Below, piece by piece: positions 19,730 to 28,435 of a DNA stretch of 64,000 nucleotides. The DNA comes from an uncultured Chthonomonas sp. GTDB taxonomy: Bacteria > Armatimonadota > Chthonomonadetes > Chthonomonadales > Chthonomonadaceae. A program made the position numbers and the translations under genes. A model generated the notes under the pieces. That model was not told the origin of the DNA, did not search any database, and worked only from the letters and a program-made list of their open reading frames with translations. The stretch covers positions 1 to 64,000 of the forward strand of contig CAIXIX010000112.1 of NCBI GenBank assembly GCA_903919615.1, given 5' to 3'. Every line of letters begins with the position of its first letter. The stretch's first letter is position 1.

Positions 19730-20716
19730 ATGAAATGCGCGCGCTGTTCAGCCGATTTACCCGCTTCATCTAAATTCTGTTTGCAGTGCGGCTCACCGGT
19801 CGTATCGGCCGCGGCCAGTACGCCTCTTGCGCCTGCGCCACCCTTTGGTGCCGCGTCTGCTCCTCTGCCTGCCGCCTTAAAAACGAACAGATTGGGCAAT
19901 TCAGGGCGAATTGCGATTGTGCTGCTCATCCTCGCGATCTTGTCTGGCGCAGCAATGGTGCTCCACGGCAGCCTTACCCACGCACCAGCAAGCTCCTCAT
20001 CCGGTGGCGCACTTGTAAACGCGCCGGCAGACTCTGGCACGTCAAGCCTTGTTCAGGCTCCTGCAGAGTCTCACAATGCGCCGCTTGTCCAGAGCCCTGG
20101 CTCCGCACAGGCGCCTCCAGATCTTGGTCAGCGCCCGGATGTCGCGGAGAATATCTCCGATATCCTGGATTATCTGCGCTTCCTGAAAGGTATTGAGGCC
20201 GATCGCAAAGCGCTCCAGCATAGTGAAGACAGCCACCTAAAGACCATGGCGACAATGATGACGGCTCGTCAGGGATCTGAAGCATTGCGAGGCACAGATG
20301 ATCCAAGCGCTGCCGGAGACCCTAAGGTAAAGAACCTGCTGCCTGATCATGGTAACTATGTGGCGCAGATTCATGTCGACTGGCAAGCGCTCTCCAAGAG
20401 ATTTGTTGCAAAGCAGCCGCCGGCAGCGTGCATTGAGCTGAGAAATCGGTACCTCGATCAGCTTGGAAAAACTGAATCAGAGCTGGCAGCAGTATTTGGG
20501 CTGTTTGAAACGATGAGCGCAGATCCGAGTTCTGCTCTTCAAAAGGCCTACGACATGCAGGGGAAATCGGGCGACATCGACGCTTCCATGGGAGCCGCAG
20601 ATGATGAGCTCGCCGATGTCTGCCATAAGCATGGCATCCGAAAAGATTTCGATATAAAGGATCCGGATAGCAGCGCTGGACTGGGCGGTCTGCTTAAGGG
20701 TTTCTCTGGGATGTAA
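19730..20716 (+). CDS. Zinc-ribbon membrane-anchored protein of unknown function
   Basis: MKCARCSADLPASSKFCLQCGSPV zinc ribbon, one TM (IAIVLLILAILSGAAMVL), Ser/Ala/Pro linker, helical C-terminus. Confidence 0.8.
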   Translation: MKCARCSADLPASSKFCLQCGSPVVSAAASTPLAPAPPFGAASAPLPAALKTNRLGNSGRIAIVLLILAILSGAAMVLHGSLTHAPASSSSGGALVNAPADSGTSSLVQAPAESHNAPLVQSPGSAQAPPDLGQRPDVAENISDILDYLRFLKGIEADRKALQHSEDSHLKTMATMMTARQGSEALRGTDDPSAAGDPKVKNLLPDHGNYVAQIHVDWQALSKRFVAKQPPAACIELRNRYLDQLGKTESELAAVFGLFETMSADPSSALQKAYDMQGKSGDIDASMGAADDELADVCHKHGIRKDFDIKDPDSSAGLGGLLKGFSGM

Positions 20717-20870
20717 TCGAGCCTTGCGTTTATATCCACTGCAAAAGGGTCTCATTGACTAGATTGTCCCGCGCAAGTGATCTGTATTTTTACGCCTCTA
20801 CCGGGTAGACTTGTATGTTCTGACCTTAATTGTGGTCCGTTCACGTTTTGACCTGGAGGCTCTGTTTCGT

Positions 20871-22676
20871 ATGGCCTATAATCCGCATAACCCTTTGATT
20901 GTCCAATCCGACCGAACCGCTCTTTTAGAAGTTGATAACCCTCGTTACGAAGAGTGCCGTGATCAGTTGGCGGCCTTTTGCGAATTGATAAAGAGCCCCG
21001 AGCACATACACACCTACCGGCTTACACCGCTTTCGCTCTGGAATGCGCGCGCCGCCGGCATGACGGCCGAAGAGATGACGAGCGTCCTGGATGAGTACAG
21101 CAAGTACGATGTTCCGGGCAATATCGTGCACGACATCCGAGACTACGTTGGGCGGTATGGTCGACTTAAACTCTTCATTCAGGAGGGTTCCCTCCTGCTG
21201 CAGGCGGCAGACAATCTCCTGATGACCGAGATACGCCATAACAAGGCGATCCAGAAATACCTGCTTGCCCCGCTCGATGCCCGCACCGTTGAGATTCCAT
21301 TGCTCGAACGCGGCCGAATAAAGCAGATGCTGATCAAAATCGGCTTTCCGGTCGAAGACCTCGCGGGATACACCGATGGCGATCAGTTAGAGATTCGATT
21401 TCGCGAGATCACACGCGGCGGCAAACCATTTATGCCCAGACCCTATCAGGAGGCAGCAACGGCCTCCTTCTGGGCGGGCGGATCAGCGGCAGGCGGCAGC
21501 GGCGTTCTTGTCCTCCCCTGCGGAGCCGGCAAGACCATTATTGGCATGGACGCCATGGTTAGGGCGCAGATGCAGACGCTCATCATCGTAACAGGTATTA
21601 CTGCCGCGCATCAGTGGCGCGATGAAATCCTGGATAAGACGACCCTTACCGAAGATATGATCGGCGAGTACAGCGGTGAGACGAAGAACATCCGCCCTGT
21701 TACCATCGCTACCTATCAGGTGCTAACATCGCGCCGTAATCCCGATAAAAAGCGAAAGATTAAAGGACAGCCAGAAAATCTTGACGGGAGCGATGAGTTC
21801 GACGACGCTGATTTTGATGAGCGCCCGAAAAAGAGCGCTTTGTCTCCGGAAGCAGCGGAGGGATACCTCAACCTCGATCTTTTCAACCGGCAGAACTGGG
21901 GCATGATCATCTATGATGAGGTTCACCTGCTGCCAGCGCCCGTATTCCGTATTACCGCCGAGATCCAGGCAAAACGTCGCCTCGGCCTCACTGCTACGCT
22001 GGTACGCGAAGACGGCCGGGAAGATGATGTCTTCACATTGATTGGCCCCAAGAAGGCAGACGTGCCGTGGAAGGTGCTGGAGAAGCAGGGTTGGATTGCA
22101 ACCGCGATCTGCACTGAGATTCGCATCGCACTTGCCGATTCACACAGGCTTGAGTACGCAATTGCAGATCCCCGCGAGAAGTACCGGCTTGCAAGCTGCA
22201 ACCCGATAAAAGAGGACCTGATAGCAGCTCTGTTTGAAAAGCACAATAACGATAGTGTGCTCGTGATTGGGCAGTATCTGGATCAGTTAGACAGCATCAC
22301 GAAACGTTTCGATGCGCCAGTAATTACGGGCAAAACTCCTCAGCGTGAACGTGAGCAGATCTATGCTGCATTTAGAACCGGGGAGATCAAACGGCTAATC
22401 GTTAGCAAAGTTGCAAACTTCTCGATTGATCTGCCGGATGCCAACGTGGCGATCCAGGTTTCTGGCACTTTCGGGTCACGACAGGAGGAAGCGCAGCGTC
22501 TTGGCCGAATTCTACGGCCAAAGTCGGATGGCAGTATCGCGCATTTCTACTCCCTGGTGACGCGGGAAACCCGCGACCAGGAGTTTGCGACGCACAGGCA
22601 GCTATTCTTAACTGAGCAAGGCTATCGTTATGAAATTATCGATGCTGAAGCTCTGCTCCAATCTCCAAGCAGCTAA
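20871..22676 (+). CDS. Bacterial XPB/Rad25-like superfamily 2 DNA helicase
   Basis: Walker A VLPCGAGKTIIGMDAM; DEVH box (IIYDEVHLLPAPVFR); LGLTATLVREDGREDDVFTLIGPK; QRLGRILRPKSDG; start at MAYNPHNPLIVQSD. Confidence 0.92.
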   Translation: MAYNPHNPLIVQSDRTALLEVDNPRYEECRDQLAAFCELIKSPEHIHTYRLTPLSLWNARAAGMTAEEMTSVLDEYSKYDVPGNIVHDIRDYVGRYGRLKLFIQEGSLLLQAADNLLMTEIRHNKAIQKYLLAPLDARTVEIPLLERGRIKQMLIKIGFPVEDLAGYTDGDQLEIRFREITRGGKPFMPRPYQEAATASFWAGGSAAGGSGVLVLPCGAGKTIIGMDAMVRAQMQTLIIVTGITAAHQWRDEILDKTTLTEDMIGEYSGETKNIRPVTIATYQVLTSRRNPDKKRKIKGQPENLDGSDEFDDADFDERPKKSALSPEAAEGYLNLDLFNRQNWGMIIYDEVHLLPAPVFRITAEIQAKRRLGLTATLVREDGREDDVFTLIGPKKADVPWKVLEKQGWIATAICTEIRIALADSHRLEYAIADPREKYRLASCNPIKEDLIAALFEKHNNDSVLVIGQYLDQLDSITKRFDAPVITGKTPQREREQIYAAFRTGEIKRLIVSKVANFSIDLPDANVAIQVSGTFGSRQEEAQRLGRILRPKSDGSIAHFYSLVTRETRDQEFATHRQLFLTEQGYRYEIIDAEALLQSPSS

Positions 22677-22719
22677 CCAAGCCACGGTTAATCGAATGTA
22701 ACAGACAGGATGACTAGAA

Positions 22720-23091
22720 TTGGATGCTTTCGATGATGCCAGTAATGGCGGGGGCAAACTAGATAAATTCCGGGCGGCTGTTCATCGTCAGTTTGGCAGA
22801 AACCTGGAAAAAGCAACGCCTGCTAACGTACGCGAGTTTATGGAGAACTACCAGGAAGACCTGTTTCAGGGCGCCTACAGCGGTGCAAAACGGATTGAAC
22901 TGAACGAGACCAAGACCACGTACGAGGAGATCCTAAAGGACTTTTTTGTTAAGGTGCTCGATCGTCCTGATGATGACGCCCTCATTACGCTCTGGACGCT
23001 CGCGTTCGAACTATCGTTCTATAACATCGAACAGCACACGGCAGACAGGCTTCAATCGCTCTTTAGCGATGCTTCTGAGGGTCCGTTGTAG
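22720..23091 (+). CDS. Small protein of unknown function downstream of XPB
   Basis: 123 aa acidic helical ORF, TTG start, 43 bp after the helicase stop, same strand. Confidence 0.6.
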   Translation: MDAFDDASNGGGKLDKFRAAVHRQFGRNLEKATPANVREFMENYQEDLFQGAYSGAKRIELNETKTTYEEILKDFFVKVLDRPDDDALITLWTLAFELSFYNIEQHTADRLQSLFSDASEGPL

Positions 23092-23120
23092 GTCAAGCTT
23101 GTCCTGGTTCACATCCCTCA

Positions 23121-23813
23121 TTAAGTTGGATCTACGACCGGGAGGCGCGTGTACCGCTCAATGCTCGAAATCACCTGAACCGTCTGTGTTGGTGTTGCAC
23201 TTAGATACCGGGCGCCAGCCTCCTCAAGCTCTTCTCTCGAGCCAAATCCGTAGGTAACGCCAACAGGCGTGAGCCCTGCCGCCAGAGCACCGATAATATC
23301 GAACCTTCTGTCTCCCACCATCGCGCAATCGGCCGCAATCAGGCGCGCCGTGTCAACAACATATTGAATCAATTCTGCTTTATCGTCGCGAGTGCCATCC
23401 AGTTCTGATCCGTAAATTCCGTCAAAATACCCCGCTAGCTCGAAGTGTTTGAGAATTCTTCTAGCATAGACGGTAGGTTTGGAAGTTGCGACGTAGAGGC
23501 GATGACCGGAACGGCGAAGATCGACAAGCATCTGTTCGATACCGGGATAGATTTCGCACTCGGTTAAGCCGACTACGGAGTACCGCTCGCGATAATATGC
23601 CAGAGCGGCTTCTGGAATTGCAGGATCGGTGGAGTTGAGGAGCCGAGCAAAAACTGGCCGAAGCGGCGGCCCTATACACGCTTCGAGTTCACTCTGGGTG
23701 AATTGCGGCCCATCCATACGCTCCAGCGCCACCTGTATACAGCGTGTGATGCCTTCCGCAGGATTCGTGAGCGTGCCATCAAGATCAAAGAGAATAGATT
23801 CGATTTCAGGTAT
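23121..23813 (-). CDS. HAD-superfamily hydrolase, phosphoglycolate phosphatase-like; start codon non-canonical or lost
   Basis: The ORF-track frame (23121..23732) lacks motif I; reading upstream in frame gives IPEIESILFDLDGTLTNPAEGITRCIQVALERM. ATA at 23813 is a candidate start; no ATG/GTG/TTG precedes DLDGT after the glcF TAA. Confidence 0.75.
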   Translation of the reverse strand: MPEIESILFDLDGTLTNPAEGITRCIQVALERMDGPQFTQSELEACIGPPLRPVFARLLNSTDPAIPEAALAYYRERYSVVGLTECEIYPGIEQMLVDLRRSGHRLYVATSKPTVYARRILKHFELAGYFDGIYGSELDGTRDDKAELIQYVVDTARLIAADCAMVGDRRFDIIGALAAGLTPVGVTYGFGSREELEEAGARYLSATPTQTVQVISSIERYTRLPVVDPT

Positions 23814-23834
23814 CCGTGTCTGAAAAGAGCGGTA

Positions 23835-25115
23835 TTAGACGGAACGATAGGCCTCGTCCAACAGTTCAACCGGGTGGCAAATCCGCAGCTTCATGCCTGC
23901 TTCTTCTGCTCCCTGGCGGATCCAGGCGAGGCAGCCAGGATTGCCGGTGGCTACGATTTCAGAGCCTGTCGCCTTGAGATTTGCAAGCTTCTTCTCTAAA
24001 AGCCTGCGCGCCATATCGGGCTCAGTAAGGTTATAGGTTCCGGCGCTGCCGCAGCAGGTATCGGATTCATCCATTTCAACAAGCCGTATACCCGGAATGG
24101 ACTGCAAAAGAACCCTTGGCTGAGTTCGAATCTTCTGACCGTGCGCGAGATGGCAGGCATCGTGGTAGGTGACGACGCGGTCAACAGGCTTCGATTCGGG
24201 CGGAGTAATGCCGACACCAACAAGCCATTCGTGAACGTCGCGAACCTTTGCGGAGAATTTTGCAGCGCGCTCGGCATAGGCGCTGTCATTAGCGAGAAGC
24301 GCGCCGTACTCCTTTAGAGTTGAGCCGCATCCAGCAGAGTTTATCACAATCGCATCCAGCGAATCCAGGAGAGGTTCAAAGCTCACAATGAGCGCCCGAG
24401 CCTTCTCAAGGCCATCGGCATGCTGCCCCGTATGCAGGTGCAGGGCGCCACAGCAGCCAGAACTCGCAGGAGTGATGACTTCGCATCCATTAGCCTGAAG
24501 AACGCGCACTGTGGCTGCATTCACATCGCCAAACATAACGCGCATCACGCAGCCAGCGAGAAAACCAACACGGTATCTCTTCGCCGTTGTCGAAGGGCTG
24601 CACTCCGGCAGTTCGTGAATCTGTGCATCTCCCGAGGGCAACGGCAGAGAAACGCCAGATTTGCCTGAAAGCATTTTCGCAGCAAATGCGGGCATTTTGC
24701 CGCATGTAAAACGGCTAACAAGATTGGCTGCTTTTAGAGATGCGCTTAACCTGGAGGGCGAAGTGAGGGTAGCAAGGAGCTGCGAGCGGGCGAATGACTG
24801 CGACGCTGGCCTTAGCCCGGCCTCTTCGATATGCGTTCTGGCCATCTCCAGAATTGTGCCGTACTCAACGCCCGAAGGGCATGCCGTTTCGCAGGCCCTG
24901 CAGCCAAGGCAAGTATCCAGCGCCGCGACCAGATCCGAGTCGAACGCAATCGTATTCTCTCGCCAGGAACGCACAAGATAGATACGCCCGCGCGGGCTTC
25001 TCGTCTCCTGTCCCGTTAAACGGAAAGTAGGGCACACGTCCAGGCAAAACCCGCATCGGATGCACTTTATGGTGCGATCGTCGAGAGATTTCAATTGTTG
25101 CTCAGAGGCTGTCAT
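23835..25115 (-). CDS. glcF: Glycolate oxidase iron-sulfur subunit GlcF
   Basis: Two 4Fe-4S motifs (CIRCGFCLDVCP; CLGCRACETACPSGVEYG) and two CCG-type domains (SSGCCGALHLHTG; DTCCGSAGTYNL). Confidence 0.92.
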   Translation of the reverse strand: MTASEQQLKSLDDRTIKCIRCGFCLDVCPTFRLTGQETRSPRGRIYLVRSWRENTIAFDSDLVAALDTCLGCRACETACPSGVEYGTILEMARTHIEEAGLRPASQSFARSQLLATLTSPSRLSASLKAANLVSRFTCGKMPAFAAKMLSGKSGVSLPLPSGDAQIHELPECSPSTTAKRYRVGFLAGCVMRVMFGDVNAATVRVLQANGCEVITPASSGCCGALHLHTGQHADGLEKARALIVSFEPLLDSLDAIVINSAGCGSTLKEYGALLANDSAYAERAAKFSAKVRDVHEWLVGVGITPPESKPVDRVVTYHDACHLAHGQKIRTQPRVLLQSIPGIRLVEMDESDTCCGSAGTYNLTEPDMARRLLEKKLANLKATGSEIVATGNPGCLAWIRQGAEEAGMKLRICHPVELLDEAYRSV

Positions 25116-25241
25116 AGTGTTATTGTACCTGTTCAGCTTGCAGCGGTTCGCGCGATCTTCTCGTGCATAATAAACATATATAGGTTAGACATGACGCGTT
25201 TGTGTTGCGAATTTTATGCATTGCGATCAAGGAGGCGGTAA

Positions 25242-25802
25242 TTGGAACGCTGCGAGTGGGCACAACGAGAGCCGATGGCTAGCTACCATGACGACGAGTG
25301 GGGCGTCCCGGTGCATGATGATACACTTCTATTCGAGATGCTCACGCTGGAAGGCGCGCAGGCCGGGCTGAGTTGGGAAACGGTGTTAAAGAAACGAGAA
25401 GGATACCGGGAGGCCTTTGCGGGCTTTGATATCCGTAGCGTTGCGGCGATGACTCAGGACGATGAGCAGCGGCTTATGATGAACCCCGGGATCATCCGTA
25501 ATCGGCTCAAGATCAGCTCAACTGTATCTAATGCAAAGGCAGTTATCGCGATTCAGGAGGAGTTTGGGTCGTTCGATGCCTATCTCTGGAGCTTTGTTGA
25601 TGGCGCGCCCGTGATTAACTCGCCCGCAACGTTATCCGACTTGCCTGTAAGCACGCCTCTTTCGGATACGTTGAGCAAAGCGCTTAAGAAGAGAGGGTTT
25701 CGATTCGTTGGCACAACGATCTGCTACTCGTTTATGCAGGCAGTCGGAATGGTGAACGACCACACGGTGAGCTGTTTTCGGAGCCCCAAAGTACCTCCGT
25801 AG
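25242..25802 (+). CDS. tag: DNA-3-methyladenine glycosylase I
   Basis: MERCEWAQREPMASYHDDEWGVPVHDDTLLFEMLTLEGAQAGLSWETVLKKREGYREAF; TTG start after AAGGAGG. Confidence 0.95.
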   Translation: MERCEWAQREPMASYHDDEWGVPVHDDTLLFEMLTLEGAQAGLSWETVLKKREGYREAFAGFDIRSVAAMTQDDEQRLMMNPGIIRNRLKISSTVSNAKAVIAIQEEFGSFDAYLWSFVDGAPVINSPATLSDLPVSTPLSDTLSKALKKRGFRFVGTTICYSFMQAVGMVNDHTVSCFRSPKVPP

Positions 25803-25844
25803 GTTGTTCGCTCTGAGCTAAATTGGATTTTCAAGCTAACACTG

Positions 25845-27662
25845 CTACAGGGGTTTTCCCTGCAGCACGTCCTCCATGTGTCGAACCGATTGGGCCTGAT
25901 CGTGCTTGCCGATAGCATCATAGCAATCTGCAAGAGCGGTTCGCGCATCTGTGTCGTCTGGGCTAACCGTTAGAGATGCGCGCAGATTCTTGATTGCATC
26001 CTCGTAACGGCCGAGCGCTTGCAGCGTGCGACCACGCTCTCGAATCACTTGCGGAATGTACTGCATGGGTCTGTAACGCAGCGTGCTCATGCTCTGCATT
26101 ACGGGCAGCATCTCCGGTGAACGCAGCATCTTTACATACTCGTCGGGAGATGACTCTTTGCCAAAGAGCATATCAGTGCATTCATCGAACTTCGCGAGCG
26201 CCGCCGTGTAGTTGCCTCGCCGATACCACCCCGAGCCAACAGAAGCGCGCGCGCAAACAAAATTAGGATCGGCGCGAACTTCGGCCTGAGAATAGGTCCA
26301 CTCGTTTTGCCAGTTTGGGAGATCCATGGCTGTAATCGACAGGTACCAGATTAACAGCCCAGCAACGCCCGCCAGTTTTAGTCGAGCGATATTTGGATTT
26401 CTGTCCTGTCTGCTTATCGCGATAAACTCTCCGCAAGATAAGAGAGCAGCCAGCAGACCTGCTATGCCAAACATGGCAACCGCGGTTCGAAACGGCGCTG
26501 CAAGGGCGTTTGGAATGGGTATGACGTTAAGCACGGTGCCGATGCATAAACTCGACCAGAGCATGAGCAGTCTCACGCGGCGTATCGACCAGTATCGAAC
26601 AATCAAGGTAACCCATGCCACTGCGACGATGTAGCCTATTGCAGCGCGAGCATAGAGGTGTGCCGACCATGCGCCAATGGTGCTGACATGCTGGTCGTTA
26701 ACAGTCGGCAGAAAAAACTCGCTTGCATAGTAGGCAAGGGTCCGGCCAACCATCTCGATATGCAGCGGTACAGACCAGCCTGCATGGTCGAAGTTTAGCT
26801 CCTTCATCACATTCAGAACGACGAGGAGAAATACTGCAGCAGGCAGCACGTAGACTGCGGTCCAAATGGGAAAGCGTTGTTTGCGACTTGAGACAACCGC
26901 ACCTCGAACCGACATCGCCATCAGTGGCGCAAGGAACACAAGGCCCATCGATTGCTCTTTTGTGAATACCGCAGCTAAGAGAGCGAGGAGCGATAACGAT
27001 AGCCAGAGGATTAATGATTTGCGCATTATGGGCGGTTTGCCGCGATCGCGCTGCCGACGTGCTACCCGAATGATACGGCCTAGACGCATGACGCCAAGGG
27101 CGTATAGCGCCATGAAACCGAGCGCCATGGTATCTGTACGGCCGCCGATCCAGCTCGTTATGGTTACATTTACAGGATGCAGCGCGAGTATTGTACCGGC
27201 GATAATGGCGGTTCTTCTGCGTCTAAACACCTCGCGGAAGGCGTAAAATGCCGCGAGTATTGCGAGAAAGTGCATCGCCAGGTTTTCTGCGTGGAACCAG
27301 ACGGGGCGGTTATCGTGAAATTTCTGTCCAAATGCAAAGGTAGCCGGCAGCATAGGACGATAATAAAAATGTCCAATAAGATTACTGAAACACGCAACGG
27401 GGTCTTCGCCGCATCCGCGCCGTTCAAAATCGGAAACGAGAACGATATCGTCGGTGATCAACTCTCCGCGCAGGCTTGGCAGGTGGAGTAGGGTGGAAAG
27501 CAGCGTGACAACAAGCGCGATAATGGCGAATAACCGCTTTCGTGCCACCGCTCCCTTAGGATGGCTACTGGATGCCGATGACGTAAAGGCGCCTTCTTGC
27601 GAATTGTTGGCGTTCCCTTGTGGAGCATCGTCAGATTGTTGAGTTCTCTTCCTGGTAGCCAA
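25845..27662 (-). CDS. Polytopic membrane protein with C-terminal TPRs (TMTC/DUF1736-like)
   Basis: About 10 TM segments, ELITDDIVLVSDFERRG and WFHAENLAMHFLAI, WIGGRTD; TPR-like C-terminus (GRTLQALGRYEDAIKNLRASLTVSPDDTDARTALADCYDAIGKHDQA). Confidence 0.75.
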   Translation of the reverse strand: MATRKRTQQSDDAPQGNANNSQEGAFTSSASSSHPKGAVARKRLFAIIALVVTLLSTLLHLPSLRGELITDDIVLVSDFERRGCGEDPVACFSNLIGHFYYRPMLPATFAFGQKFHDNRPVWFHAENLAMHFLAILAAFYAFREVFRRRRTAIIAGTILALHPVNVTITSWIGGRTDTMALGFMALYALGVMRLGRIIRVARRQRDRGKPPIMRKSLILWLSLSLLALLAAVFTKEQSMGLVFLAPLMAMSVRGAVVSSRKQRFPIWTAVYVLPAAVFLLVVLNVMKELNFDHAGWSVPLHIEMVGRTLAYYASEFFLPTVNDQHVSTIGAWSAHLYARAAIGYIVAVAWVTLIVRYWSIRRVRLLMLWSSLCIGTVLNVIPIPNALAAPFRTAVAMFGIAGLLAALLSCGEFIAISRQDRNPNIARLKLAGVAGLLIWYLSITAMDLPNWQNEWTYSQAEVRADPNFVCARASVGSGWYRRGNYTAALAKFDECTDMLFGKESSPDEYVKMLRSPEMLPVMQSMSTLRYRPMQYIPQVIRERGRTLQALGRYEDAIKNLRASLTVSPDDTDARTALADCYDAIGKHDQAQSVRHMEDVLQGKPL

Positions 27663-27682
27663 CAGTTTTTCTCACCCGAATA

Positions 27683-28327
27683 TTATTCACCATGACCCGA
27701 ACGGGTATTCAAAGATCCCATCAGATTTGCAAGCTCAGTATCTGATGCGAACCCGCTCTCAAGCAAATGGTAGCGCACCTGATTGATGTCGGCTTCGGAA
27801 CGATTCTGGCCAAGCTTGAACTTCGCCTCGACACGCGAAACTTCAATCTCGAAACCTGCGATGGCGTTTGTCAGCGCGCTGCCCAGATCCGATTCTAACT
27901 CGCCGTAACTCCACGGATCGCTTCGTCCACTTTCCATCATCTCGGTGGAGGCACGCAGAGTGTCGATAAGTTCGGCTTGGTTAAGTACGCGCGCAGCGCC
28001 GTATACGTGCACTGCCGTTTAGTTCCACGTTGGCACCGACCTGGCTCGCGGCGCCGCGTACCATCCCGGTGAGATGTATCCATGCGGGCCAGAGAATATC
28101 GCCAGAACCTCACCCTTAGCTTCAAGATCCGTTACCTGTGGATTGGCCATGGCAATGTGACCTCGCAGTATCCCATTTTGCGATTCGTTGCGCAGTGGCA
28201 AAAACGGCAAGTGGGTAGCCTGAACCTCAACGCCGGTCGAGGTGATCAAGATACCAAAGCTGTGCTCGCAAATAAAGGACCATATCGTATCATCGTCGGT
28301 TACCTTATACGCAGTGGGGATATACAT
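27683..28327 (-). pseudogene. PaiB-like FMN-binding regulator interrupted by one in-frame TAA
   Basis: Two ORFs in the same frame (28019..28327 and 27683..28012). Junction GTG CCA ACG TGG AAC TAA ACG GCA GTG CAC GTA TAC reads VPTWN-*-TAVHVYG; the PaiB family has VPTWNYxxVHVYG, so Tyr is replaced by TAA. Confidence 0.82.
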
Positions 28328-28435
28328 GGCGGGTTAACCTGTCGCTCAAATCAGTACTTACATAAGAACCGGCCACCCGTTAGGGCAGCCGGAATTAGCG
28401 AGTTAGGAATGTACCGGACTATTGCTCTGCGGAAA

